In this document: piece after piece, positions 41,694-53,690 of the stretch
Position numbering within the stretch: the stretch's first letter is position 1
How the letters are laid out: each line of letters starts with the position of its first letter
Assembly: GCF_019649055.1 (NCBI RefSeq)
Contig: NW_026570227.1
Span: 992,001 to 1,056,000 of the forward strand
DNA length: 64,000 nt
Source of the DNA: Paramacrobiotus metropolitanus
Taxonomy: Eukaryota; Tardigrada; Eutardigrada; Parachela; Macrobiotidae
Direction of reading: 5' to 3'
Position numbers and translations under genes: made by a program
Notes under the pieces: model-generated
Told to the model about the DNA's origin: nothing
Databases searched by the model: none
Seen by the model: only the letters and a program-made list of their open reading frames with translations

Positions 41694-44467
41694 TTGTATT
41701 CTTTCGTTTTATTTTTATATTTTTACTTCCAAGTAGAATTTTTTCCCCTTACTCCGCTACTTTTTATTGCTTGTACATTTTAAGCTTTCCAAATTAAGTG
41801 GCATTTTAATTCGATAATGCGCTTATTGTACTTAATTGTCATCGGCAATATTGTATAATAAATAATTATTGTCTATAATTATTGTTAGAAAACCATAATT
41901 AGTTGTAGAAAAAGACAAAAATTGTTTCAACGAAATATAACTTTTTTAAAAATTAATAAATCAAGCAGCTGGAGCAAAATGCCAGAACTATATTAATTAA
42001 ATTAAAATTTTTCTATAAATCGAGGAAACAGCTTATCTTTCTTGGAATTATTTAACTTGAAGTTTTTGCTCAAGTTAAAGTTGTTTCGTTAATTTTTGTC
42101 AATATTTCCAGAATAATTTAATTTTTTTGGCGAATATAACAACCGCTAAAAATTATCTTGTTATGTTAGCCTGATTAAATAAACTTCACTGTGTCCTGTG
42201 CTGTTCATTTTACAAGCATATTAACGACACAGTCGACACTAAATGTAAGTATTTTAAATAAAACCAAAACAATTCTAAATAGAAAAAGAATTAAAATATC
42301 AGCGAAACAAAAACAATAAATTCTAATAAGAATAATTTAATTTCGAAAAACGACTACAATTGTGTTAACGAAAGTAAATTTTTTGTGAAATTAAAAAAAA
42401 AAGGTTAAATCAGATAAAAAGGCTAAACTTGCACGAGCAAAGTTGAAATTGTTTCAAAGTGAAGAAACAGAAAAATAACTAACCTTTTTTCGGCATTTCG
42501 TTGCAATTTCCATTATTCCATTAAGGATATTTTCGCCCTGGATATGACCGACGCCCATTAAATCCAATTCAGCGCTTCCTTGACACGCTGGCTGCCGCCC
42601 CCGGGCGGCGGCCCCGACACGCATCTGCTGATCTGCTGAAGGGACGAATAATCCTTCTCCCGTTGTCTGAGGGAACGCACCAAGGGAGCCCGCTCCCGTT
42701 CTCCCATTTAGCGCGAATTCGGGCGATAGTGGGAATTAGTGATCCGGGAGAGGCTGGGGCACGCGTCGCTGGGCCCATCCATCCGCCTGCTGGCCATCCA
42801 CTCGATCCACTGCTGTCGTGCTGCGAATTCCTCCCTGTTGGGCCGTTCACACTCCACAGCGCTACAGCCTACAAGCAGATCCCTGAACGTCCGCGGCAGT
42901 CAAATTGGAAATGTGCTGCCGATTCCTTTCCAGAACGGTAATCAGAACACCATGCGTGCAGACAGTAATGGCTTCCCTGGTACTAAATTCTCATGTGTTC
43001 GCTGACAACTGAACAACCGCAAACCGTAGTTCGATTTTCAAATAACGTGCAGCGACGGCTTGCGCGTGGCGTAATGTGGCGAAGGCGCGAAGCTAATTGG
43101 GCCTTCTGTGGCCACCAGATAACAGGTTGGAATGGCCGGTACGAAGGTTGCGCGCTATCGCGACATCGCCCAGTGTAGTTATGAGAGAGTTCCCCATAAC
43201 TTTATCTGTATGGCAGTCGGTTTACTAGCGCACAAGACGCTGAACAGAATCGAGGGGTCTCAGATGAGCTTACTGCTATAGCGAAATACAAGTACTCTGT
43301 ACTTTGGCTTATATTTCGGCCTCCTATGCGGTTGCATATTTTGGTCACCAGTCACTAGCACCACCGCCCACGTGGTGCGTTGCAGGATTACCTGCGGATC
43401 GCACAGTGGTCTGTATTCCGTAGTCATTCCGACAGAATTGAAAATTATGCAACTGCAGATCTCTGAAATTTGTCGACGTGGAAGAAAGGGTTGTTTTACA
43501 ATGCACTCCGTCCAGTCCGTGTTCTTACTTTGCTTTCTGATTAATGGCAAGCAAAATATTTCAAAAAGTCAGAATAATTGACTGGATTATCGATGACTAT
43601 AAAAACAGTGATTTCATCAGTATAATAATATTACCATTTTTGTGCGGGCTTGGTCAGTCTGTCCAGCGGAGCGCCGGTCGTCAGGTCAATCTCCGATCTC
43701 AGCGTTAATGAAACGGCGAGGAATTTCCGCTTGTCGCCGATGGCGATGACCATGGCGTTGCAGCGTTGCTGACAATCGTCAGTCTTCACATGATCGCTGC
43801 CTGTTATAAAGCGTTATAAATCACACGTACTTTACAGGAATGGGCGGGACTTTTTTGCCGCCGTGCGGTAATGATACACGCAAGAAGTACAATCATAATA
43901 TTAATCTCGATGATGGCTCTTCAAAAGCAACCACTACATACACTGCAATTCTTGCAATAATGAATTTTATTCTACGATGAATTATTATGATAAAGTGGGC
44001 CGTGGTACGGAACTTAACGTAAAACAAGGATCTTTATTAATCTCACTGTACCTTTACTCAGGTAATAAATCACCGGGCTTGTACAGTACTTTTTCTCAAA
44101 TATTTCTTAGGAAAACAGACAAGATTTATAACTGCAAAAAGGCCGCTGAAATGCGGAAAGTTTTTACGCCGTAAGTTATACAGATACTCGTAGTAGTACA
44201 GATACGCCGTAAGTTATACATATGCTCGTAGTAGATAGTTAGAGTAGTTGTCTGTCTGAATTAGGTAGTTTCTGTAGCGCGGCTCTTCTGGAGAAAGTGT
44301 AATCAGATATTTATAGTTACAGTAACGCAAATCGGCTAATGGTAAGTGTACCGTGTACGTACCAGCCGGATTCAGCGGATGCGGCTCTGGAGCGGGCACA
44401 ATGTGGGAGCCAGTAGTACTATAGTGACACTAGGCGACACCAGCGGCAGCACGGGGCGGGAAGATTG
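41694..44467. other. AT-rich intergenic DNA with a GC island
   Basis: 41.7-42.5 kb is very A/T rich with no gene. A GC-richer stretch at 42.57-42.95 kb has ORFs on both strands without recognisable domains. From 43 to 44.4 kb I see no gene; a direct duplication of about 30 bp (CGTAAGTTATACA...CTCGTAGTAG) lies at 44167-44234. Confidence 0.4.
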
Positions 44468-44489
44468 CCCCCCCCCCCCCCCCCCCCCC
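44468..44489. repeat. C22 homopolymer
   Basis: Uninterrupted run of 22 cytosines. Its length may be unreliable in the assembly. Confidence 0.9.
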
Positions 44490-44923
44490 ACACATTCCGG
44501 TTCCGAGTAACAGCAGCCACAATAGCTAATAGGAAAGCATTTCTGCATTAAAGTCCGCAACGGTACGGTGTACAGCCTGCAGCGCTAGCACCGGATGGAA
44601 ATAATAGCGCAGTTACAACCTACTGTCAAAGTGTCAACCTACGGCTGCTCCGGTCTCTTATACGGGGCAAGATCGACAATAATTTTGTACAAGAGTACTA
44701 GTACGTACTATGTATTACGTACATGTAGCTGTGCTCCTCAAGGTATTTGTTGTTGTGTTTGTATGCCGCCGGTGGGTTTGACGATAATTTATGTCAATGC
44801 GCATTGGTTAGTTTGTAATGGAAAACTCGTATAGTTATGTTGCGATGGTCGTAAGCGTTGTAGAAACAGCAACTAGAATCGTTAACTTGAAGGCGTGCCA
44901 GTGAAACTGCACCTGGCATTGCC

Positions 44924-45313
44924 ATGATTGCATCTTCTTCGTCCGCAGCAACGGCCTGGACTACTGTCGCCGGGAAGCCGGCCGCCATGACCTTTATGGA
45001 AGTGTTGAGTGTGGGCAGCTGTGGACGGTGGGCAGTGTACCTGAGAGACGCGCAGGAGATCGTCTATTTCAAGGAATGGCCGCGGAACGGCAGTGTGTTG
45101 GCGCGGGGCCTCGCGGCGGACGACTACTTCCTGCCGGCACGGCACGCTGACAATTACCCGGTTGACGGCGCAGCGCCGTCCAGCACTGGTCACCAGCGAC
45201 AGCAGAATTCCACTATGCTGCTGTCTGTCAGACCGTCTGCTTTTTTATTGCGTACTTCTTCGTGTTTTCAGACAAATGCTTCTGATATGGTGCTTGTACT
45301 GTTTGTTTTATAA
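44924..45313 (+). CDS. Possible coding ORF, unknown
   Basis: 129 residues from ATG 44924. The first two thirds have G/C-rich third positions and ordinary composition (WAVYLRDAQEIVYFKEWPRN, LAADDYFLPARHADNYPVDG); the last third looks random, so the real exon may end by splicing near 45190. No domain recognised. Minus-strand ORFs overlap and cannot be excluded. Confidence 0.25.
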   Translation: MIASSSSAATAWTTVAGKPAAMTFMEVLSVGSCGRWAVYLRDAQEIVYFKEWPRNGSVLARGLAADDYFLPARHADNYPVDGAAPSSTGHQRQQNSTMLLSVRPSAFLLRTSSCFQTNASDMVLVLFVL

Positions 45314-46329
45314 TTTCCAGTGCGTAGCTCTTATACCGATGAAATGAGATCATTGTGGAAGTAGAATTACTGTGTTATGCTTCGAGTAGTTTTTTTTTTA
45401 TTTTTGACAACGGCACACCGCTCTGCTGCAGCCTGCAGGTGCCGCAAAGGTCAGCCGCAAGAAGAAAATCACAGAAAAACGTGCACATGTACACAATGTC
45501 ATTAATTTTTATTATACGTAATACAAGTACGGTTCCTGTGTACTGTCCGCAGTACAAGTACGCATTATGGTTCATAATTGTGCACCGCTTTTATAGATTG
45601 TCCCTTAGCCGCTTTCAAGTTAGCGCACGGATTTTGCACTGCAAGAATTCGAGGCCCTGCCGAGGTGCGCTGATTGCTGTGAGTGAAGATTTATACCCGT
45701 ACTGCAACTAATGCAGGAAAGCAGTGTGCGAACCGGCCAATCGCAATCGGTTCGCGGTTAAAAGTAATGGTTTATTAATTAAATGCGATTGAATGATTAC
45801 TACATAAAGGACAACAACCGGAACAAATCCCGTGCGCATAAATCACCAACGCCGGTTTATAGCAGAGAAGCGCTTGTGCGGGACGTGCGTTAACACAAAG
45901 CATTAATGTGCTGGCACTGCCAGTGCTGCCATCAGCGCACCTCGGCGCTCAGGCGCTTTTCGTGCTGTCTGCGTCAAAAAAGAAGATGTTGCGGATATGC
46001 GAGAAGCCTGCATTGTTTGCATGGCTGGGTAGTGCTTCCACTGTTCGGTCTAAACCGGCTATTTTCGGCGATGCATGCCGGCGATGAGGAGGAGGTTGGC
46101 GAAGGTGTTCTCGGGGGCGGTGCCGAGGTGGCCTTGGGAATGAGCAAGCCGGGGACGGTGTGTAGACGTGGATGTGCGACAAAACTACCTTGCACATCCC
46201 TAAAGAATGATCTTCTGAAGGTGCACATATACCAAAAGCCCGATCACCTTAAAACTTTGCATGTAAATACGTACAGTTATTATCAGTATCATTTTTACAC
46301 CGAGCCAAGGTTATATAACATTTTTTTCA
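45314..46329. other. Intergenic, weak ORFs only
   Basis: ORFs on both strands near 45.9-46.3 kb are Cys- or Pro-rich but show no domain and conflict with each other. Nothing else seen. Confidence 0.35.
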
Positions 46330-46590
46330 CCAATTTTAAATGAAATTTTAATTTATTTTAAAACTGGAAAAAAACGTTGGAACTCTGATTCGGTGTAAAT
46401 ACCGTCTTTGTACTGGCTTGCATTTATGTGCAGAATTCGAAGCCAATCGGTCTACAATAAGACGTTCTGTGCACCTCAATACACTTTATTTTTTGGAAAT
46501 TTTATTGTTTTCACTCCTAATTCCCAACCGGATGCTGCGCACACGGACGGATTTCTCGCGAGCGTGTACAGCGGAGAGAAAATGACCGAG
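46330..46590. repeat. Diverged fold-back element copy
   Basis: Contains TTTAAATGAAATTTTAATTTATTTTAAAACTGG, split here as AAATTTTAATTTATTTTAAA, then GATTCGGTGTAAATACCGTC and CCCAACCGGATGCTGCGCAC. These parallel the centre and right arm of the element at 58177-58850 (CCCGAACCGGATGTTGCGCG). Confidence 0.5.
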
Positions 46591-47229
46591 TATCTGCAGT
46601 CATCCAAATTCGAAGAGAAGGTATGTTTGGCCTGCACCAACCGTTGACTGGGATAATTTGCGGACACTTTGATTACGGTATGTATGTGATGGAGATAAAT
46701 ACTACATACGGAAGGTGTGACTTTGCCGTGCTCGCTCGCTGTTACACATTCCACATTATCAGCGGCAGCGCCGCTAGTGCGAGATCGTATACATGTGCAT
46801 ATCTTTAGCGCTCCGTGCCTGAATACTGCATAGATGATACATTTGGCTTCGTTTAGGAAAGGTCATTAGATAGCTTTTCACTACCTAGAATGTGTGAAGA
46901 AGCCCTTTCTGCGGTCGCCAGCACCAGATCTGCAGAATTCATACATCCATCCTTACTTGATTTACTGTACTTCTACTTATTTGAATTTGCAGATATTGTA
47001 CAGATAATTAATTGATGGTTACCGGCTTACCGTACCTGAGTGCGTACTCTGGTGTTTACACCTAACCAGTTAGTATACTTAAGCAGCTTGTACAGTTTTT
47101 ACCTTCTCCTATGCTTGAGAATCTATAGATCAATAATTCTTAATTCATTTCTTTAACAGGCCCATCCTTACGTAGCTCTGTTGACCTTTACAGGCTTTAC
47201 TTCACAATAGTACTTAGCGTTTTTTAGAG
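46591..47229. other. Intergenic, no gene seen
   Basis: Nothing recognisable on either strand beyond short ORFs without coding character. Confidence 0.4.
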
Positions 47230-47870
47230 TACTTGTTCTTAATATTAAGTACGTATTCTAAAGTATTCTTCTCGCACCTCACTTACGTTTTCCTTACTTG
47301 CCTTATTTAATACATTTTTGACCAAGACCTTTCAAAAAAATTCTAAATTCAGGATGATTTTTTTAAGACCAGTCTTGACCCGAGCTGACCACGCGTTGAC
47401 GAACCCAAATAAATTTTGGTTGTAGACGGTAAATTACGTACAGACACATAAATTACATACAGCGATACGAACATATAAATGGTTACAGTACAGTACTCAC
47501 GTACTCTTTATTTATCTCTCAGTTCTTAAAATTAATATTTATTCTCAAGTACCCTACTTACGTTTTCCTTTCCTTAAGACCAACTGGAAACATTTTCTGG
47601 TTTGAACCTTTCAAAAAACATCGAAATTCAAGATAAGTTGGTATAAAAAATATGGATTTTTTTAGACCAAGGTGGACTTAAACCTGGCTACGCCTAGACG
47701 AATCCATACAAATTATTAGTTTAGTTTATTACGCTTAAGACGGTTAGGGTAAGACCGTAAGATTGTCTTTATATTCATACAATCTTATCGTCCAAAAGCG
47801 TAATTGATTGGTTTTCTATGGATTCGTCAACGCGTGGTCAGTCTGCGTCAAGGTTGGTCTTTAAAAATCT
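47230..47870. repeat. Two direct and one inverted copy of a dispersed repeat
   Basis: About 47280-47440 and 47550-47700 share TTACGTTTTCCT, ACCTTTCAAAAAA, AAATTCA and TTTTTTTAGACCA in order. At 47813-47870 the sequence CGTCAACGCGTGGTCAG is the inverse of CTGACCACGCGTTGACG in the first copy. Confidence 0.55.
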
Positions 47871-48206
47871 AATTTAAAATACCTCGTAAAATCTTAGAAA
47901 AATCATAGCCTACCCAGTAGTAAAGTTGTAAAGTAAACATAAGTATGTAAGGAAAGTTAGTACAGTAATTACTTAAGGGTGGCCCTGTAGTGCTGACAGC
48001 TGAAGAGTCCTTCGCATATTTATTGTATTTAAAAACTTTATGACTTTCATAAAGGGAGACAAATATATTTCCTGTCAATCACAACTAATATATATCAGCA
48101 CTTGCGTTGCGAGCGCGAATGTCTTATGCTACCTTGTTTGATATGATAATAATTATCATAGTGACTTTATTCATGAGGGAAAGCTTTGAACTTGTCGCGC
48201 AATTTC

Positions 48207-48312
48207 TTTCTTTGCTGCGCGAAAGCTGCTTTCTTTCTTTGCTGCGCGAAAGCTGGTGCTGCGAAGTTTCTTTGCGCGTGAATTTCTTTCTTTGTTGCGC
48301 GAAAGCTTTCCC
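48207..48312. repeat. Short tandem repeat with GCGCGAAAGC
   Basis: Three to four units of about 27 bp: TTTCTTTCTTTGCTGCGCGA followed by AAGCTG, the later ones degenerate. Confidence 0.75.
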
Positions 48313-48794
48313 TCGTCAGTACGGCACGTTATGGCGGTTATTCTATCATCTCATCTGTATCTATAGCAATAGAATCCCATGGGAAGGAACGGTTCTTACG
48401 TAGTTCGTGCAGCATTCATTAATTCTGCATACTGAATAATGTATAACACCTTAAAATAATCAAACAAAATCCAACAGCTGACACAGAATAGAAAAGTTCA
48501 TTATAACGTCAATGGCAGCGTCAACATGGGCAGTACAAGTAAGAATAAATGAAAAACCGGCAAAACATGCTGAACGTATCCCGAGCAGGAAAGCCGGCCG
48601 GTATATCGTAGGCACACAGGGAGTGAGTATGGGAGCCACATAGAAATTGAAAAGGAGTTACAGCTCGGTCACTCGCTCACTCGGTCACTCGGCATCGGAC
48701 AGTAATGACAGCTCGGTCAACCGCTCACATAGCTATCCATAGTGGCAGTTCGGCCACTCACTGGCTTAGCGGGCTATTTTAACTAGAATCTAGT

Positions 48795-49410
48795 AGAGCC
48801 CTGCGCGAGCGCCGAGCCTCGACTCGGCTCGCGAGCGCTCGCGGCTCGCGAGCCGAATGAGCGAGCTTTTACCGCTGCTGGCGCGAGCCGAGTCGAGCTG
48901 AGCGGTCGTTTATGGATGGGCGAGCGAGCCGAGCGAGCGGCAGTCAGAGGTCACGAGCGAGCTGAGCACTGCTTTTTGTCTCAAACTATTTTTTATAGAA
49001 TTTCTAGCGATTTTCTTCCAAAAATGGGCGTTGGCTTCGCGCTTCGCGCGAAATAAGCTGTCTCCAACTATTTTTTACATAATTTCTGGCGATTTTCCTG
49101 TAAAAATGCGCGTTGGCTTCGCGCTTCGCGCGAAATAAACCGGTTTAAATTCATGCAGCGGTGGTGCCATAAAAATATCAAAGTACGTTTTTACAATTAA
49201 TCCGCATGTAACTTTTGCTCGCGAGCGGTCTGAGCAGAAAAATTTGAAATTGTCTACGAGCCGAGCGATCCGAGCAATAAGATATCTGGACACGAGCCGA
49301 GCGAGCGAGCAGACGATTCAGCACGAGCGAGCTGAGAAAAATTTTACAATAGTTAAAATGACACGAGCGAGCGTGAGCCAAACATTTGACGCTCGCGCAG
49401 GGCTCTAGTC
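48795..49410. mobile_element. hAT-like MITE, 616 bp
   Basis: Perfect 17-bp terminal inverted repeats AGAGCCCTGCGCGAGCG (48795-48811) and CGCTCGCGCAGGGCTCT (49390-49406), with a few extra bases at the right end. AATCTAGT flanks it on both sides (48787-48794, 49411-49418), an 8-bp target duplication as expected for hAT. The interior is full of GCGAGC motifs and contains a tandem pair of about 80 bp (near 48980 and 49063) sharing GCGTTGGCTTCGCGCTTCGC. No transposase. Confidence 0.75.
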
Positions 49411-49418
49411 AATCTAGT

Positions 49419-50172
49419 GGTGTTTCGGTCAACTAACGGGCTTGTGCACTGAACAGTGGCGGTAGTTCTGTCTATCGCTGCTTGACGGCACTTGTTTAGA
49501 AATTGTCCTCGATGACAAGTTGGATATGTAGTCGTTCTTGTCGCAATAACGCCAACGTCCAACGGTCTGCTAATTAAATTGATTCTGACGGTCTGCTAAT
49601 TAAATTGCCCAACTACCACAATTGATTCTGATATTTTAATTAGTGGAAAATACTTTCATTTTTTAACTATATAAATTTTTATTTGGTTTACGTGGCAACA
49701 TTGCCTGGTTAAAAATATTACGATGATAATTATTATTATAATAATTTAGTTACATTGGTGAAGGCAGTCAAAACTCTTCCGCTGTGGCGCTCGAAGCGGG
49801 AGAGGTTTTAAAAGAAATATACCATCTGGCCGGGTTTTCGACTACGGGCTTTCAGAATATAATATTGGTTTTGGTCAGTCTTTTCTGGTTTGCCGGCTCT
49901 GGTGTATCCCATTCGTGGCAATATAGATCTGAATCTTGATACATGTACTGTATTTGACATATATAAAATATATACATCACATATGTATGTTATACATGAT
50001 ATACATACATATATATGGTATACAGGTATTTATGTATCTACGACACCATCGCTCTTGTAAAATACAATTCAACGAAGAATTAATTACCCCAGTGAGCGCG
50101 CGACGGAATGGCACTTAACACACACATGGCTGTTAATTTACTATGCAAGACATATGTTTCTCGGTTGCAAAA
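49419..50172. other. Intergenic, no gene seen
   Basis: The first 70 bases resemble the 23.6-kb minisatellite (CGGGCTTGTGCACTGAACAG then TGGCGGTAGTTC). An AT microsatellite of ACATATATAT type lies at about 49955-50020. Confidence 0.45.
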
Positions 50173-50484
50173 TTAACGTGGAAAGAAGTAAACGTCGATC
50201 GTCTTTTTAAGAAACCAACGCGTGACTGGCTGGCCGCGGACGTAGTCGGCCGCCTCTGGCGCTTGTTTCCGTCGTCTGTGTGATTTCTCGGCATTCTTAT
50301 CGTGAAACGGCAAAGTGCACCTGTGCGGCGCGAGTATGCGGGTGCGTTGTAGCGCATTACCATAACTATACCGCGGCGGACTGTGGACGTACAGCACATC
50401 ACAGTTATCTGATATGCTGCTGTTTTCCAGCCAGCGTGGTTCGCCGATTAAATCGTCTTTGTGTGCATACCATAATAACCGCAC
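50173..50484 (-). CDS. Possible coding exon, unknown
   Basis: The minus-strand open frame has natural-looking composition and codon use (HKDDLIGEPRWLENSSISD, KQAPEAADYVRGQPVTRWFL). It has no ATG; upstream the frame closes at a TGA, so it would have to be an internal exon entered by splicing. A possible donor CACAG/GTGCAC lies inside. No domain recognised. Confidence 0.25.
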   Translation of the reverse strand: MRLLWYAHKDDLIGEPRWLENSSISDNCDVLYVHSPPRYSYGNALQRTRILAPHRCTLPFHDKNAEKSHRRRKQAPEAADYVRGQPVTRWFLKKTIDVYFFPR

Positions 50485-50993
50485 AACATAAGCACTACTC
50501 GAGCGGTGTACTCAGTGTACTGCACTCGCATAATTTTATTTCACCGGAAGTGTTGGTGTCAGCATAATGTGCTGCTCAATTATGCGCAGTATCCGGTATT
50601 AGTTACCGCGTTTATACCGCTCAAATGCGTATACTGTGATCAGAGCTGCGCTCTATTAGTATTTCAACTTTGCTTTGATTTTGCTCACTTTATGTTGATG
50701 TTTTCATACTACGGTCACCAGTTTGCTGAGCCAGTTGGTACCGTACAGTTTCACTCTCACAGGATGCTGCGAAAAAATCGCACAGAAAGCTGGAAAATAA
50801 AGGTCTTGGTGAAGGCTATGCAGCTTTGTAACTCGAATGGTCAACACCAGCGAAAAACGCTTAAAACCACCGATTGGTGCCGGCATCACAGATATGACAT
50901 CAACTGCTGAGCATTTTGCCAGAAAATTGGTAGCTGCGTAACGGGAATAGGACAGCATTATAAGCTAACGGTAGTTAATAACAAGACAAGTTC
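50485..50993. other. Intergenic, no gene seen
   Basis: Only ORFs without coding character. Confidence 0.35.
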
Positions 50994-51032
50994 CCCTAGG
51001 GATGCATTGTAGCCTACAATGCATCCCTAGGG
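50994..51032. repeat. Perfect short hairpin, 19-bp arms
   Basis: CCCTAGGGATGCATTGTAG, one base, then its exact reverse complement. The flanking GTTC and AAC extend the pairing with a bulge. Confidence 0.9.
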
Positions 51033-51043
51033 AACATCCCCCA

Positions 51044-51111
51044 GTCGCAACAAAATGAAACATTGTATACCTACAATTTGTAGGTATACAATGTTTCATT
51101 TTTGTTGCGAC
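51044..51111. repeat. Near-perfect hairpin, about 33-bp arms
   Basis: GTCGCAACAAAATGAAACAT and the rest of the arm pair with the downstream arm ending GTTGCGAC; only a one-base length difference and a tiny loop interrupt it. It lies 11 bp from the previous hairpin. Confidence 0.9.
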
Positions 51112-53251
51112 CGGCTTAGTTGATGCGGGAACGCCTAGATGCAGCAGTCCGGGTGCGCTGGTTGGGACTTTGGCTGGCGAGAATCATCGGGCGGGTTGCC
51201 GTTGTCGGTTTGCAGCAACTTATCAGCATAAATACTTACAGAGCATAAGCATAAATCGACGCTGCTGATGTACGGACGGAAGTTTGTGTTAGGAATTTTA
51301 GAATTCACATGGTTTAGGCTCCATACACTAGAAACTACTGCGTCACATAAACAGTACGTTAGCAAAGTGAAAATCGTTCAAAATGCTTGTACGGATGCAC
51401 ACTTGCAGTGACATACAGCTGAAAAATAAATCGAATCGAGAGTGCCGAAAGCGTGACCAACCTGCTCTCGGGGAGGCGGTTAGAGCGCACAAAAAGATCC
51501 ACAGGCAGCATACGCTGGCTTGTCGCTCAGCCATACGGCTGAGCCGTTGCACAGATCCACGCAAGGCAGATAGTTTTTACGCGTCAGCCAACGACGTTAG
51601 GTTACGGCGCCTTACGTCGCGAACGGACGTAAATCGACCCGTAACGCCAACTTCTATTCGAAAGTCGAACTGTATGGAACATGTTTTGTGAATCTGAAAT
51701 TCGCTGTTGACTGCTTCTGCATCAACTGAAACTGGAAAGTGTAATATCAGGAGTAACGGGGTACCGCTTCAACATTCCAACGCTTTGCTTTTCGAAAGGT
51801 AAGAACAACAAACATCGCAAATGTGTGGGCATATGTTACGAATATGACACTGTTCTTTGTCCAGTATCTAGCATTTTCGGGCAACTGGTCAGTAAAGTAC
51901 AGTAATTTGTTTTCATATTTTGATGTGAAGTTAACTACTCAAAGCATAAGATACGAGTACGACGTACTCGAAACACTGAATAGATCGACCACCAAGTCAA
52001 ATCCAAGTTCCGCCTGGGACTTTCTTAATCTTCCGAAGGATGTGATGTGCACAGTGCAGTTGAATTGGCACGCAGGACTGTGAAATGTGTTCTTTGCAAA
52101 GTTTACCAGTTTTATGGCAGAATTTCATGGTTTACTCCGTTGATGCCAGAGTTTTAAAGTTTTGCAGAAAATTACAGCAGTAAGGTAGAAATCAGCTTTG
52201 AGCAGTCGAAAAACTTCTTAAAATGAGCCTTTTTAATGTATTTGTTTTATTGATCATTGAGAGTGACCACTGGTCGGCCAGTAATCTAACGTAATTACTG
52301 CCGGCGTAACGCACCACAGACCACTGTCATGCCGTACTTCTTCCTGTATTACATTACATGTACATGATGGTGTTGGTAACAGCTACAGCGTAGAGACAAT
52401 ATGTTGCTCGGAAAATGCCTGCGCACAGGGGTACTGCTCTTACTGTATAACTAATTAGAACTCGTCCTAATTAGAAATATTTTGTAATTAGGCTTTGCAG
52501 TTATTTATTTACGATAGTTCTCTTGCTTATTAGGAATCGACCAGTTCCTGTAATTCCGTTTATTTAATCTACCCATTACTAAGACGCTATAATTAATGCG
52601 CCCCACCGCCCCACGCTTCTGTGCTGAGATTGCAAAATATAAATACTGGTGCCGACAACAGCCATGATCACGTGTACACTGAACAGCTTGCACATATTGT
52701 CACATACAGTACCTGGACGGAGATGCAATGGCGCTTCGATTTTCCAGCCGGGCACTAACATTCACCGCCGATTTTGTGAACATCTCAAGTCGGCGAATAC
52801 GTACCGATGAAGTACTATGCGACAGTATGCGTGGAAACTGACATGCTGTTCCTATAACGCTCGCTTAGCCGTAATATGGAGCAGCCTACTCCCGTCGCAC
52901 CATGCCGCCTGCTGGGATATCATTACTGTACACGAACTACGGGACTGCAGATGGATGGCCTGCCTTCTCGTGACGTTGCACCGAAAGTAGGTGTGTAGCA
53001 CCTACGCCTTCTATTTAGTACTGCGATGGTTATATGAATACTGAATAGTCCGGGCTTTGCGTTGCTACTTGTATGCTACACAACTAAGGACCCATCAATA
53101 CAAGTTACGCCATGGCCGAACCCACAATGCGGCGATTCGCTGCCGCGCAAATTAGATCTGTGCTTGGGTGAGGGCGGTGCCAAAAATGCATACTCGTAAG
53201 AGCCTTACGCGTATGTATGTAACTCCACCCCCTAGCATGCATACATACTCG
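51112..53251. other. Intergenic, no convincing gene
   Basis: Plus-strand ORFs at 51383-51691 and 51823-52083 lack domains and coding character. No repeat structure stands out. Confidence 0.35.
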
Positions 53252-53690
53252 AAACTGATCGAACTGCCAGTGGATCTCGAAATTTCAAACGCTCGTCTTT
53301 CGTTTATTTCTCAACAGAACTTCCAAATCGATATATCAAAAGATAGAGTATTAATTTTCAAACTTTTTGGTATACAGCAAGTGGAAATCTATGGCAAATG
53401 AAGAAAGTTATGGCTGTTTTAGTTTCTCATAGACTTAGCATAGGATGCAAGCAACGCCTCCTCACACGGGCCTATGCTTTGTTTACGAGAAACCAAAACA
53501 GCCATAACTTTCTTGATTTGCCATAGATTTCCACTTGCTATATACCAAAAAGTTTGAAAATTAATTCTCTATCTTTTGATATATCGATTGGGAAGTTCTG
53601 TTGAGAGGCAAACGAAAGAAGCGTGCTGCAAGTTTTGGGGATTGACTGGCAGTCAGGTCGGCTACTTATGTGTTTGTGTTTATGAGCGAG
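53252..53690. repeat. Fold-back element, about 190-bp arms
   Basis: The inner arms, about 53299-53433 and 53488-53625, are close to perfect inverted copies. Examples are AGTTATGGCTGTTTTAGTTTCTC against GAGAAACCAAAACAGCCATA and GATATATCAAAAGATAGAG against its inverse. Weaker pairing (CTGCCAGTGG / CTGGCAGTC) extends outward. The spacer is about 50 bp. Confidence 0.8.

Noticed and set aside
42569-42941. ORFs on both strands in a GC-rich island
   Set aside because: Conflicting frames, no domain and no splice or signal evidence. GC richness alone keeps frames open.
45906-46343. Cys-rich 145-residue ORF
   Set aside because: The C-terminal third is plainly non-coding A/T sequence, and minus-strand Pro-rich ORFs overlap; none is convincing.
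50994-51111. MicroRNA precursor pair
   Set aside because: Loops are too short and pairing too perfect for typical animal precursors; kept only as hairpins.
51383-52083. Two plus-strand ORFs of 102 and 86 residues
   Set aside because: No domain, ordinary stop spacing for this base composition, no supported splice sites.
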